DNA from: Prunus persica
Taxonomy: Eukaryota > Streptophyta > Magnoliopsida > Rosales > Rosaceae
Assembly (NCBI RefSeq): GCF_000346465.2
Contig: NC_034010.1
Coordinates: 17,433,574 to 17,497,573 of the forward strand
Direction of reading: 5' to 3'
Length of the DNA: 64,000 bases
Both the position numbers and the translations under genes were made by a program. Position 1 is the first letter of the stretch, and each line of letters starts with the position of its first letter. The notes beneath the pieces are model-generated. The model saw only the letters and a program-made list of their open reading frames with translations, was not told the DNA's origin and made no database searches. Positions 35,830 to 48,142 of this stretch are shown one piece after another.

Positions 35830-38503
35830 TTATTCAACTACGGCCAGCAATTCACTCTCTTTGCAGAAGCAGTGCCTGCCATCTGTTCCCAAATCCACCT
35901 GAGACGTCAAAAATGCATTATCATTAAAAGAAAATGTCAATCGATAGTGCAAGCATCCATATGCACCCATTGCATGCAACAATCCATAGGCCATTTGCAC
36001 AACATAGACTTCAGTTTATAAAGAAGATAAAAATGTCAGCTCCTTGTTTTACAGTCAGCCATTCATGGGAGTCAATACAGAACGTGTGCCAATTTTGTGT
36101 CAGCAATGCTCAACACAATAATTGTGCATGCTCTGGACCAGGCACAAGATAAGCTATGATTGTGTCAGACAATCATGCTAGTCAACCGAGATTAGATAGT
36201 TGATAATTTTGATGTCATAGCAATGAAACAAGACAATTGTTAAGTAAATAAGTTCATTCTATGCCGTTTAAGTGTCCAGAAGTTACAACGCACAGGTTAA
36301 CAATGTGATGGAATATACTCATACAAAACAGTGGAAGTCCTTCATCAAAGTTTATTTTAGACTCTTAACATCAGAGCTGTATAATATTTTCAACTGAAGT
36401 AAATCTACTTACCTCATATGCATTTATGTCCGAGAAAAGAACCTGCAAAAGGATAAGGATTTCAAAATTTAGATGACACGTTAAGCACGTAAATCACTAC
36501 TTTGAATAAACCATTAAACAACAAAAAACTTCACTAGCTCAGAAACTTATCGTCGAAGCAACAATATATGTCACAAATCAACATTATTTCACACCAGAAG
36601 ACAGTTGCCATTATTTGAGAATGTTTTAATTGCTCACCTTCTTTCCAGCCTTGACTTCCCCAACCTCAGCACCAACAGAAAGAATCTGAGAATAACAACA
36701 CTTGTTAGAAGATCCTGATATTAAACTTGTTACTTCAAAAACAAAAAAATTAATCATAACGAGACAGAAACAGTGGGCATACTTCTCCCATAAGATACCG
36801 CTCAAATTTAACGGCTGATTTGGGCAGCAAAACTCCTCCAGCTGATTTCTGTGGCATAAGACAGTTTGTTATCATGCTAATATTAACAGATAAGGTACAC
36901 AAGGAACACCAAAGCAATATATTTCAAAAATGCAGAATTTCAAATCTAAACAGATATTTCTCCATGATCTAATAAGAAGAAGAAGAAAAATGCAAACAAT
37001 GAGGTCAAATTTAGAACCCGCTGTTTCTAACTAACCGCCATCAGTCAATGTGCAACCTCTTGATATCATTCAAGAGAAAAACATACAAAAGGAAAGCCAA
37101 AGAATGAGTAAAAAATGAAATATTAAAAACCTTTATAATTTTGAATGGAATCCCATTGTAACCAACCATAAGATAATCATCCCCTCAAAAACCATGAATC
37201 AAAAATATTTGTCATAAGTACAGCCAGCAAGGACTTGGTGCAACATAGGCCATTTTTCGCCATTGTTGAGAAATTGAAAGCACTCATAAGATTCTTTGGA
37301 GAATGTGGTCATAAGAAATTAATACAGTGATCAATATGCTTTTGGGACATTGGCTTAGTAAAGAAATAGAGAGTCTGAGATGCAAGTAACCATTACTGAC
37401 TACTCATAACTAGTCAAGTCCGCTTGACACCATTACAAACTTATTCATAACTAAGACAGATTTTGTTTTTGGGGGTGGGGGGATGTAAGATTTTTATCCC
37501 TCATATCAAATGGGGTGGCTTTTGTCTCTTTGATCACATGAGGGCACACGTAATCAACAATCATGACTGAACTTTCAGATCATGTGCCTCATGTTCAAGC
37601 CAACGCTCTCAAGACTTTGGTCAGATAATTGCCCGCCTAACAGAGACACAGCCCGCATAAACACGCAATGGACAATATAACTCAAATTGCCACTAGTCTG
37701 AGTCATTTAACTAAGGCAAGCCAATCAAAATGGGATGACTTCTCAAACCATTAGAGTTCAAGCTCAAATCCATGATCGCATTCAAGAACTGTAGTTGAAC
37801 TCAAGCCCACCAGAGCTCAAGATTCATTCAGCAATTTAAAATTCAATTTGCTTGCAACTAAAGCCATTTGGCAATCCTATGGATATTCACAAGGTTCGCA
37901 TTCCAAAAGCTCAAACACTAAACTAAAATGGTCATTGACCTAGATATTTGGGATTCACAATAATGAAACACACTAAAAATTACCAATCCAGACTCTCAAA
38001 CTCAATTGACATGACTAAAACCCGCATACCTCGGGGAGTTCCTCAAGACGAATAAGCACCCTGTCAGCTTGTGGAACCACCTGTCACTCACAAATTACCA
38101 CCATAAAAACCAAACCCAGATAATTCATTGTAAAAAAAAAAAAAAAAAAAGTAGAAAGTAGCAGTGCAGCCACATGTAATGTTTGGAAAACCACAAACTA
38201 TTTTGAAATTGCTTCTTCAAACAAGTATAGATAAGAGAAAAAATACCTTGGTGGGTTCCCATTTCTTGGAAACTGCGTTAATTCTCAAACAGTTTCTTCG
38301 CAGACCTGCACAAAACCCATATAACAAATCAGAAAAAAATTTGACAAATTATAATAAAGTCTAGACATTCAAGAAATATATAAGAAAAGTGTCAAGAAAG
38401 GAGTTAAATTCAACACACCTGGCAGTAGCTTCTGGTTCGACAGAGAAGCAGTATTAGGTTTGCACAGCAAAGGGTTTGGTAGAGTGACAAAAGTGGAAGC
38501 CAT
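35830..38503 (-). CDS. CPN10: 10 kDa chaperonin, chloroplastic (CPN10)
   Basis: A GroES-type co-chaperonin for plastid Cpn60. Seven small exons read down from the ATG at 38503: 38503-38419, 38305-38247, 38080-38030, 36848-36783, 36685-36638, 36442-36413 and 35898-35830. All introns are GT-AG. They give 135 residues: a Ser/Thr-rich plastid transit peptide (about 1-38, MASTFVTLPN start), then VVPQADRVLIRLEELPE, the mobile loop KSAGGVLLPKSA (about 66-77), EVGEVKAGKK, VLFSDINAYEVDLG and a C-terminus CKESELLAVVE. Length and domain order match single-domain plastid CPN10 (Arabidopsis At2g44650) rather than the double-domain CPN20. No defect was seen. The long third intron (1.18 kb) holds nothing recognised. 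Confidence 0.95.
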
Positions 38504-39074
38504 GATAGAGCTCAAACAAAAATGGAAAACGAAAATGAGCAAAGGTTTAGTCGAGCTGCTGAGACTGAAGAAAATGCTCTGTTTGCAAGAAGTGGGCAGA
38601 TATCTTAAACCCTTGTGTGAGATAAGGAGCGAGTAGGTGAAGCTGCAGAGTTCTAGATGGTCCGGCTCCTAGACATTTTCTGTTGTTGTGTTGTGTGCGC
38701 AAGGTAATGAGATTTGGTTGGGTCTACAATGTTTGGTTCAAGCCCATCTATGGCTTGGCTTCCATGTTGTAGGCCAATTAAGCTTTTATGGGTAAAAGAA
38801 GCATGTCAAAGTCACATCTATGGCTTGGCTTACAATGTTTTGGTAATGGAAATAGTGGGCCAAAACCCAGATGAAGATTTATAAAAGTGATTAGAGTTCA
38901 ATTCACAACTATCCACCCGTTGGGCCGTGTGGGTGGCAGTCGGTGAATAGTTGCGGATTATTGTTAAATCTAAAATAATAAAATGTGTGTTGTGTTTGGA
39001 AAACGAAAGTCAAACGCTACTAGTGGAGCCTTCTGCCTCGTATAGAAGAAAAACTTACATGGAACTATGACTTA
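38504..39074. other. CPN10 upstream region
   Basis: This is the promoter side of CPN10. A phrase CATCTATGGCTTGGCTT occurs twice (about 38746 and 38816). No gene was seen. Confidence 0.5.
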
Positions 39075-39923
39075 GGCCTCATTTGGGATTGTTTTTTTGG
39101 TCAAAAACCTGCTTCACTTTAAAGTTAAGCAGTTTAAGGTGTTTGGTAAAAATAAAATATCCCGATTATTTTAAAAGCAGTGGTCTTTTGACAGCAGCTT
39201 TTAAAAGCAGGCTCTGGCTTACTTTTCAAAACTGCTTTCAGAAGAAGCAAAGATGAACTTTTAATGAATTTTTTTAATTTCCAAAATACCATCATTTATT
39301 TTAAAAAATGACACCACCTTCACTTCCACATCCAACTCCACCACTTGCACCACCACATTCACTACCTCCACAACCACCGCTACCATCACCACCACATCCT
39401 TCTCCTCCTCATCCTCCACCACCTCATCCACCACCTTCACCACCACCTCCTTCACCTCCACCTCCACCACCACCTCCTCCACCTCCATCTCCACCACTAC
39501 CACCACAACCACCTCCTCCTCCAAAACCTCCATATCCACTACCACCTCCACAACCATCACCATGCTGCTACTACTACCACCACCACCACCTCCACAATCG
39601 CCATCCCCACCACCATCACCACCATTACCACAACTACCAACTCCACCTTCATCACCACCACTACCTCCACTTCATCACTACCACTACTACCACATGATTA
39701 GTACATAACACTTTTAACAACATGTCTATTTTAGTCATTATTTACAGTTACAACAATTTTTTATTAAAATTTACCAAAAGGTTTTGACATTGTTTTTTGT
39801 ACTAACAACATTTTAAAAATATTGTTTACTAAATATGAAGCTGCTTTACTTTACAGCTAATTATTTTCAAAGCACAACAAAAGCAACTTTTTTTTAAAAA
39901 TCGCAGCAATCCCAAGCTGGGCT
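39075..39923. mobile_element. Harbinger-like MITE with CCA-rich core
   Basis: The ends read GGCCTCATTTGGGATTG and, inverted, AGCCCAGCTTGGGATTG. They are related terminal inverted repeats flanked by TTA (39072-39074 and 39924-39926), the PIF/Harbinger target. The 849-bp interior is AT-rich except for a run of CCA/CAC triplets at about 39310-39695, which opens long Pro- and His-rich frames without meaning. No transposase is present. Confidence 0.6.
39310..39695. repeat. CCA/CAC/CTC triplet-rich low-complexity tract
   Basis: Almost 390 bp consist of imperfect CCA, CCT and CAC triplets. The tract is open in several frames on both strands and has no upstream gene signals. Confidence 0.9.
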
Positions 39924-40390
39924 TTACTTTCTCTATATATGTCAATCTTCTCACGTGACCATGAAATTTTTTTTTTTTTATAAAGGGAATAAAGGTGTAG
40001 GGAACGGAGATATGTAAACAAATGGATGCAAATGGAATTTTCTATCAACCCAAAACGGTTTGCTTTGCCAATAATTGGCCCAAACCCTACTCGTCTTCTA
40101 TAGTTCCATTAGTACTACTAATCCCCCCAAATCCGTCAATATTGGGCCCACCTAATTTCCAATCTTTTGAAATGCGCTCGACTTTCGTAAGAAAAAGAAA
40201 TCCATGCACAGAACACACAGCGGCTACAAGGGTCCACCACCACCCATCTTTTTTGTCTTAAACTCTGCAACATTGATCACTATTCAAGCACTTTCCTCCT
40301 CACACTTCTTTTTTTCCTTCCCCTGGAAAATCTCTGCTTTCTCACGCACTTTTTCCATTCCCACCAAGCAAACACCTCTCTCATATTGTT

Positions 40391-40398
40391 TATAAAAA
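40391..40398 (+). promoter_or_regulatory. Probable TATA box of the GPI-protein gene
   Basis: TATAAAAA lies 136 bp upstream of the ATG at 40534, followed by a CT-rich leader (40437-40471). This is a common plant core-promoter layout. Confidence 0.5.
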
Positions 40399-40433
40399 AT
40401 AATCAATACCCCTTTCTCAATATACTTTACAGC

Positions 40434-40477
<44 letters not shown>

Positions 40478-40533
40478 CCTGCTCAGGTTTCTCTGTAAAG
40501 CAAAACCCATTTTTGCTCACATCACAAGTGAAT

Positions 40534-42541
40534 ATGGTGAAGAAGCGGCTTTGTTGCTGTGGGTGGTTCATAATTTTCTGTCATCTACTGCTAGCAGCTC
40601 TTGTTTTCTCCAAGAACCATGGTACTATATAACTATGCATTTTCTTCCCTCTTTGTGGTTTCTGCAGATTTTTTGCCATTTTTTCTGCTGAATTCTTTAC
40701 TTATTTGAGCTTTCCTTTTTTTTCCTCTATGGAACTATGCAAATACATTCTCTTTGTGGTTTCTGTTTTTTTTTTTCTTTCTTTCTTTTTTCTCAATAGG
40801 AGCTGCTGTTCTGAAATGATGTTGGTAAAGATGAATAGCTTTCTATTTTTTCTGGCAATCTCAGTTGAGAGACGTACTGGTTTTTTGGCTTGTCAAGTAA
40901 CTGTATTAAGATAAGATTAGCATATTTCTTTCTTTTCTCCACTTTGACCACAGTTGGAGGAGTAATTAGAAGGTCCTCTTCTGAATAAGAAATTACTCTT
41001 ATATAATACACTTTAATTCATTTTTATTTACTGCCATTGAGAAAGTCCTACACTGTACAGTCACTAAAATGTCTTATAGCTCTTCTGCCTCATTTTGCTC
41101 CCTGATTTGGGAGCTATAGTTGGATCTTTAAAAGTGCTTTATGTCCTCTACACATTGTTTACATTTCTCATCTCTATGGCCTAGCATTTGCATAAAAGTT
41201 AAGAATTTCATAGTTCCCATTCACTTTCCACTATATTCTCAGATATCAATCCCATGGTTTGCTCCCATGTGGTCTGAGGTTCGAAACCCCTTAAGGTACC
41301 TACCTAGCTATTTGCTAGTGTTTTTTTTTTGCCTCACAAAGATTGTAGCGTTTGGCGAGGGGCTCCAGTTTCGAATCTGATCCACTTCGTGGATTGGGGG
41401 AATTTATGGTTACCAAAAAAAAATGTTGTTCATGAGGGTATGCTCAGTGGTTCCATTCCTCCATTGTGATTGTTAATAAAAATCAGGGTCACAAAGAGAA
41501 GTCCCAGTGAATGGTCATCCTATCATAGAATTTGGGTTTACACATCTTGTCATCCCAATCAAAAGTTGGTTATTGTGATGTGGCCTAATTTGGTTCTCCA
41601 CAGTAGGAACCATGATCACAAGCTAACCTTTTCCTTAGCAATTTTTTCTTAAAAATGATGTTGATGTGGTTATATTCACTTGTAAGACGCTTGGTGAGAG
41701 TAGGAAAAGTGGCATTTAATTCTTAACTATCAAAATCAATGTAATTGGATTAACTTAGAAATTTTCTGCATTCTCGTTCTTCACATTCTTCGTGTATACA
41801 TTTGTCATCTATTTTACTTCAAAGATTAAATAAGGACTGCATGTTTGTGTAAGTGTATTGCATTATTTTGAAGATAGGTTTGAGTTTTGAATGGCCACAT
41901 ATGTTGATTTTGTAACATTGGGTGTGGTTTGTCCTTCAGGAAACCCTGCAAATGATCTTGTTGAGATTATCAACAACAACCGAACAGCCCATAAACTTTC
42001 AAAACTAAATGACAGTCCTGGACTCGGGTGCATTGCGCTGCAATATGCCGAATTGTGCAAGGGAAACTGCTCTATCAACAACACTGTAAAATGCAAACCA
42101 TCTGAAGATGACTTCACCGAAGTTTTTGCCCCCGATTGTGGTGTAGAACTACCAACTTTTGGCACCATAACTGGCCACATTGTGGGTTGCCAATCCAAGT
42201 ATCTTGAGCCATCACTAGCCTTTGTACATGTTCTTGTTCGAGACAGCAAGGCTTTATCAATTCTGAGAAATAAATCACATACCGAGGTGGGTGTAGGCAT
42301 GGTTCGGGTTCATAAAGGGCCATTCTTTTGGAGTGTTCTTTTCAGCAGTGGGAAGACAAACTCTACATTTGTTCTTGAAAATCGCGGTGCAGGGATCCAG
42401 CAAAAGAAAGGGTGCTATAGTGGAAGCAGCATACCATGCAGTGCAGGACAACAGAATGCTTCTCTGGTTTTGAACAATGTTATGATCATGGGTTTTCTAT
42501 GCGTTGTTTATCTTTTGAAACAGTTTCACTTCAATTTGTAA
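40534..42541 (+). CDS. Uncharacterised GPI-anchored protein (At5g19250/At3g06035-like)
   Basis: The gene has two exons, 40534-40621 and 41940-42541, joined by a 1318-bp GT-AG intron, giving 229 residues. The start codon opens a signal peptide (MVKKRLCCCG then a hydrophobic stretch to about residue 26). The mature part carries the family hallmarks NPANDLVEIINNNRTA, LGCIALQYAELCKGNC, a FAPDCGVELPTFG motif and several cysteines that probably form disulfides. The C-terminus (SLVLNNVMIMGFLCVVYLL) is hydrophobic after a small-residue stretch, as in GPI signals. It is predicted to sit on the outer plasma membrane; its molecular role is not known in any species I am aware of. No defects were seen. 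Confidence 0.9.
41240..41430 (+). mobile_element. SINE-like insertion in the intron
   Basis: A tRNA-like B box (GAGGTTCGAAACC, about 41277) is followed by GTTTGGCGAGGGGCTCCAG and a terminal A run (41416-41424), as in plant tRNA-derived SINEs. The A box and target duplication are not clear, so the left limit is approximate. Confidence 0.45.
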
Positions 42542-43573
42542 TTCATGAAACTAAAATATTAAACAAGACGTTGCTCAAAATTTTGTTACAGATAAGATTG
42601 AATTGAGAGAGAGAGAGAGAGCAAAAGTTCTGGATTACAACTTATGTTTCTGGTTTTATCCTTTTGATTCTTGTTAGATTTGTTTCTTCATGAGTTTGCA
42701 TGGTATAAAACTTGACAGTGTCTAAATAGTTTGTCACTGGTGACAGAACAGTTACATTGAATCTATTTTGTTCTGACTGACTTTGAAAGCTGATATCAGC
42801 TTTTTTGAAAATCAACCATATCGGTAATATGATACAATTTGAGAATTGGCTTCTATGTCAGGAATAAAAGGATAGAGTGCAATTGGACAGAGGCTTTCTG
42901 AGGTTAAATCTCACACCGAGAAGGGTTCATGAAAAACTTAGTTGCAATGGGGATAGCACTATTTTGCTATCTCCAGGCAATAATGCTATGTCACGTGGAA
43001 GTGTTATCACGCAGATCATAACGTTATTAGTTGAAAATCGCAAAATAGTGTCATTCCCTTTTCATGGAAGTCTTTCTGGGGTTCATGGGCATGATCAACC
43101 TTGATGGACTTAGGTAATGAAGTTGGGGACAATAGCATTGCAATCAGTTATGATTAGAAACGAGCTAAGAGGACGTGGACAACATAGAATGTCTAGGATC
43201 TGGACTCTGGCCTTGAAGATGAAGTGATAATAGATACATGTAAATTAAAAAAATTAATAAGTGAACTGTTAAATAAGTTTTGGTTCCAATCATATTCATT
43301 TCCCTTGTAGACACCTTGGATGCTACAAAGTCACAAAAAAAATCACACTAATTCACATTTGACCACTAGACCATTATTTTTTTTGGTTGATGAATTATGA
43401 TTTTGCAAAAATGTTTTGATAATGGCATTGTTCACCTTTTTCTTGGCCCAAAAATACAAAAATGATCTTGTTCATCTTTTTGGTTTGGGCCTGATATCCA
43501 ATCTCCAAATAAAACTTCAGCATGCATTGGGCTTTAGGCAATAAACTTTGGAGCAAAGTTGTTATATCTTATA
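42542..43573. other. 3' flank, no further gene
   Basis: It contains a short GA run (about 42605-42622). An open stretch of 75 codons at 42877-43104 resembles no family I know and has no splice or promoter support. Confidence 0.5.
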
Positions 43574-43581
43574 GGAAACTG

Positions 43582-44476
43582 TAGGGGTGGTTGCGGTTTG
43601 GTAACCGTAAATTTTTGCCCAAAACGCAAACTGACCGATTATTTGCGGTATGGTGATTTTTAAAATCGCAAAAAGTGGTCGGTTACCGTGAATTAGCGGT
43701 TTAAAACCGCAAGTTTTTTTTGTGTCATAAAAATCAAATCTTCCACATTTTAGGCCTAGTTTTGATGCTTCTTTTAAAGCCTTTTGAGTTCAAGTATACT
43801 TTAACCCAAAACTATAAATTCACAACCTCAACTTCTCAAGCATATATAAATTCACAACCTCCTCAACTTCTCAAGCATTCACAACCTAAAGAAAATTAAA
43901 GTTAAACTTCTCAAGCATTCCCAACCTCAACTTCTCAACCATTCCAATTCCAAATCCTTTAAAGTTACAAACCAAAAGGAAAATGCAATGCAAAATGAAT
44001 TAAAATTACAACCCAAAGGAAAAATCCAATTCAAAGTTAATTAAAGTTACAAACTAAAAGGAAAATGCAATGCACAAATATTACAAACTCAAGCGTTGGT
44101 GGTGGTGAGTAGATTTGAAGGACCCCGTTGTGTTGTTTGAGCACCAATGCTATCTACAAATAAAACAACATAAGTTTAATACATTTTATTATAAAAAGAA
44201 GCATAAATAAACTAATTACTTACAATATAAGTGGTCTTGTTATACAAAGGCTACGATTAAACAATAAAATGTAAATTTTATTTTTTAAAAAATATAGTCA
44301 CGATTTGTGGTAACTGCAAGTTGTGAAAATCAAATACCGCAACCGTAACTGCAAATGCAGTTCAGTTCTTCATATTGCAAATGCAGTTCGGTTTTCCGTG
44401 ATTGCGATTCTATTGCGGTTAAATGTCGATTAGTTTTTACCCTTTTTTAGTTTTTCGGTCTAAAATACCACCCCTA
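43582..44476. mobile_element. hAT-type non-autonomous transposon
   Basis: The element begins TAGGGGTGGT and ends ACCACCCCTA. It is flanked by an 8-bp duplication with one mismatch (GGAAACTG at 43574-43581, AGAAACTG at 44477-44484). Eight-base duplications and TAGGGGTG ends are typical of hAT elements. The 895-bp interior has repeated GCGGTTT/AACCGCAA-type subterminal motifs near both ends and no transposase. Confidence 0.75.
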
Positions 44477-44484
44477 AGAAACTG

Positions 44485-45739
44485 TTAATTACGCTTTCAA
44501 AAAGTTATTTTACACTCCTCTTTTATAAAATTACAAATGAATGAGTGCATGATGATTCTGTTAAAGTATCAATAACAGCTTCTTTTTATTTGATATAAAT
44601 AAATACTTACAATCCATATATGCCAAGATTTGAACCCAAAAAAAAAAAAAAATCAATTTCAAATTATTCTTTTTACATAGTCATTTCAAATTTATGTCAA
44701 ATTATTGTTAAATCCAAATCTTTTCTTTCAAATTCCTTCGTTCACACCGTCTTGCAATTTGTTTGTTTCCCACGGAGATCATCAATGCTTTAGTTATGCA
44801 AAGACAAATTAGGAGTCTTCTTAATCGTGATATTTAAAATCAGTATCCTCTCCTTACAAGTTACAAGCCTTCTACGAGTGCCTATCCACATTGTTGTGGA
44901 TATTGTAGAGCCACGTGTCTTGAGATGAATTGACTTAAAACTTTGTCTATTGTCTACGTAATATCATATATGCAGATTTATGCATGTGTTTTTAAAATTG
45001 TGAATGAAAAACAATATAGAAATGAAGCAAGACATTGATGACTGTACTGATTTCCAACCAACATGAGAAAAGTCAAGAATCTGGATCCCGATAACCAAAA
45101 GGACAACCACATAGACGTATTTTCTTTTGGCTCGTACGTGGAATAAAATAGAATTTAAACAAAAAAATAAGAATAAGATGATGACACTATTCTATCCCTC
45201 AAATTTGTAGGATTCTGAAAATTTCTTCCTACTGAATGATCACTCACTATAGCGTGTTATAATAAGTATATATTTATTGATACGTATTTTAAAAATAAAA
45301 AATTATTATAATATCGTCTACTCATATTATAACACATAATAAAAATTGTCACATTTTAGAATTTATTTAGCACAAGAAAAATCGAATCCATGACCTCACT
45401 CTGTGTGAAAGACTGAATCCACGAATTGTCGGTGCAAACCAAAGTGTTGTTTTCTTCACAACGGTTCCTAGACATATGGGATGGGGTTTGAGCTAGGGCT
45501 AGAAAATGAGCGAATTAATGCACATTCAACATCTTAGCTACCACCACACCTAAGAACACTAACTAAACCTCAACTCGTAGATTACAATATTTATGATAAA
45601 ATCAACCACCAAAAAGCTTTAATAGTGGAACCTTTGACACAAAGCTTGACATGACCTGGTGGACCTAAAACACTTATCTCACCTTGAAACACCAAAGAAG
45701 ACATCAAGAATGCTTCTATGTTCTAACAACCACGTAACG
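44485..45739. other. Spacer, nothing recognised
   Basis: AT-rich intergenic DNA with no coding potential that I can support. Confidence 0.5.
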
Positions 45740-45870
45740 GATTTTTTTTTTTTATGATCTTTTTTATGGAGAATGACGATAATATATTAAACTCACACAC
45801 ACTGCATAAATACTAGGACTCAAATTTAATTGCTCCAAATCACTACAATAATGGGTTTTTTGCTACTAAT
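45740..45870 (-). mobile_element. SINE relic
   Basis: On the minus strand it reads GATTTGGAGCAATT, a degraded B box, TATTTATGCAGTGTGTGTGAG, TTTAATATATTATCGTC and a terminal A run. It matches the related copy at about 52060-52205 over most of its length. The tRNA-like head and A tail suggest a SINE. Confidence 0.55.
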
Positions 45871-46734
45871 TTGTTAAGTATGATTCATTACTTTGAATAA
45901 GGAAAGTCATGCTTATTTTTATTGAAATTCCCATATACTCTAAACACATGAGATATTTTAAGCCAGTTTGAAGTACAGTGTGTTTTGAGACTCCAAATAT
46001 ATGAGCGTATTTCATAAATAAGCCTTAATTTGTATTTACTTGGAAAAAGAAAATCTAGTAAAAGGATTAACTGAAAAAATGGAAAAGTCGAGTAACTTCC
46101 CACCCTTGGGATGGGATGCGACAAAACATGAAGAAAGCTAGAAGGGAAGTGTCCACACTCGAAACTTGTTCCAAGCCCCTTGCTTGCGTATTATCCGTTT
46201 TTCGTTTTTGTTCCCACTCTGTGGATTTGTGCGAGTGTGGTTGGTCGTTTTGGTCAAGGTCAAGCGCAACCACATTTGCTGTCGTATGCCTCCCTCAGCC
46301 ATGGGGCCAAAACGACAAGGAAAGTTAGAGCTTGACTTTGCTTCATTATGGTCGTCAATGCTTACCTCTTTTTTATATATACAATTATACAAGTAACCCA
46401 TTTTGGATTTGCACTCCACGTAACCACACACAGAAACATCCATCAATGTTATGTCAGCCATTACATGAATTTTAGTGAAAATTTCTGTGTAATTTCACGT
46501 TTAATTGACCATTTGCTTAATTAATTGCCATATAATGACTGATTAAAAATAAATAAATAATCCCCTTGCAATTCTCTTTTTCCTTTTACTTTCTCAAAGT
46601 TGGTGCGTTACATGAAAGTTCACATGAGCTTTCGACAAATTACATCATCAGCTAATCATATCTGGTGAACCCTAATTTGACTAATTCTAACTATCTTTAT
46701 CAATGGAATTTTGCTCTTCGATGATGAACATGTT

Positions 46735-46975
46735 GGCGTGACTTGTGGATATTGACTTACTTTCCTTACACACTAAGAATTCCTATTATAATTGTAATTG
46801 ATTTACTTTAATTCCTGATTTCCTACTGCAAATAGATTTAGGAATTTATTATTTACTTGCCCATTCAGGTTTCGTTGTATTATAAATATGACCTCCTACA
46901 AGGAGAAGAATACACAGAAAATTCCCACAAACAAATATTCTCTCATAGTTTTCATATTTTAGCAGAACATAATAC
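46735..46975 (+). repeat. LTR-like stretch
   Basis: This short stretch with a TATAAATATGACC box (about 46880) and a leader-like tail resembles small copia LTRs. No flanking duplication was found. Confidence 0.3.
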
Positions 46976-47617
46976 TTTAATATTAAATTTTTTGGGTACA
47001 AATAATATGTACATTATTGTAGTGTACTTATCATATAAAGTATGAGATATTTGAGAAAATGCTATATTTTGTAATTAGAAAAACCTTCATGACCCAATTT
47101 CTAATTACTGGATAAAATATTTTAGATATACGTAATTATGCACAACCCATATTAGATAATGAAACTCAAGTTCCTTCAGGTATGTAAGAAATTTTTTATT
47201 TAAACAATGAGATATTATAAATTGAGTGCTACTCTTTCCAATCCCCTATTTTTGTATTTCTTCACTCACCTGATCTTCCCACCTGTTATGTAAAATTGAA
47301 AAAAAAAAAGCACAATCCTATTTTTTTACCCACCATTATTCCTAAAATACCCTTTAATTATTAATTCAATCAAATTCTCTTTGCTAATTATTAGTAGTTG
47401 ATATATGAAGATGATCAAGTTGTGTTTGACGGACTAGATAAATGTTTTAGTTTAATATTTTGATTTTCTGATTCTTTTAGTTTTTTACTCTCTGCCTTGT
47501 AGCTTCTAAAAATATTCTGGATATTTGTTTTAAAGAGAAAATTGTATATTTGAAGGGCAATTTCCTATTGTGTTCCATTTGTGGGTGAAATGATAAAGGT
47601 GAAAGGAATAGAATAGA

Positions 47618-47682
47618 TAGAATAGGTGGGTTTCTTCTTCTTCTTTTTTTTTTTTTTTGTCAAACGGTAGAATAGGTGGGTT
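47618..47682 (-). mobile_element. Tiny retroposed tail with 15-bp duplication
   Basis: TAGAATAGGTGGGTT occurs at 47618-47632 and 47668-47682. Between the copies lie 35 bp made of TTC triplets, a T run and GTCAAACGG. On the minus strand this is a short body followed by poly(A), as left by an extremely truncated LINE- or SINE-type insertion. Confidence 0.5.
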
Positions 47683-48085
47683 ACGTGAGTTGAAGTTTTT
47701 CTCCTAAGTTTTTAGAATTCATTTTACAAAAGAGTAAATTTGTCTTTAAAAATTTGAAGATAAGATGGATAAGAAAATAAGACAGAAATAACAACACTCT
47801 AAAAATTAGTCTAACATATAAAGATGATTCGAAATTAGGTGGGCTAACACAGTACCATAATCGACTGTTTGATTTATGTTGTATGCATGGAAAATAAAAA
47901 TAAAAATAAAGCTTAATTAAGTCAATAAGTTGGATCACATGCAAACTTCCGTTACAAAACATATAAAATATCTGGAAAAAAAACATTATCCTAACATCAA
48001 AGGACTCCCTTATTGTATGCTCGTAAAACATGTTCATCGTATATATTTAAGTGAAATTCTATTCCTTTTCTTTACACAGGAAAGA

Positions 48086-48142
48086 TTGGGTTTTACTTTT
48101 CTTTTCTTCTTTTTTTGGGGTCAAAGGTTGGGTTTTACTTTT
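48086..48142 (-). mobile_element. Second tiny retroposed tail with 15-bp duplication
   Basis: TTGGGTTTTACTTTT occurs at 48086-48100 and 48128-48142, around 27 bp of pyrimidine-rich sequence ending GGGGTCAAAGG. A partial third copy of the phrase follows at about 48154. Confidence 0.4.

Noticed and set aside
39308..39701. Proline-rich (extensin-like) or histidine-rich protein
   Set aside because: Open in several frames because of triplet repeats, inside a MITE-like element, without a signal peptide or promoter.
41891..42541. 216-residue protein starting at 41891
   Set aside because: The first 16 codons are intron; a CAG acceptor at 41937-41939 joins to the signal-peptide exon at 40534-40621.
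42877..43104. 75-codon open frame after the GPI-protein gene
   Set aside because: No family resemblance and no gene signals.
46067..46461. Overlapping open frames on both strands near 46.1-46.4 kb
   Set aside because: None resembles a known protein, and the frames overlap each other without codon bias.
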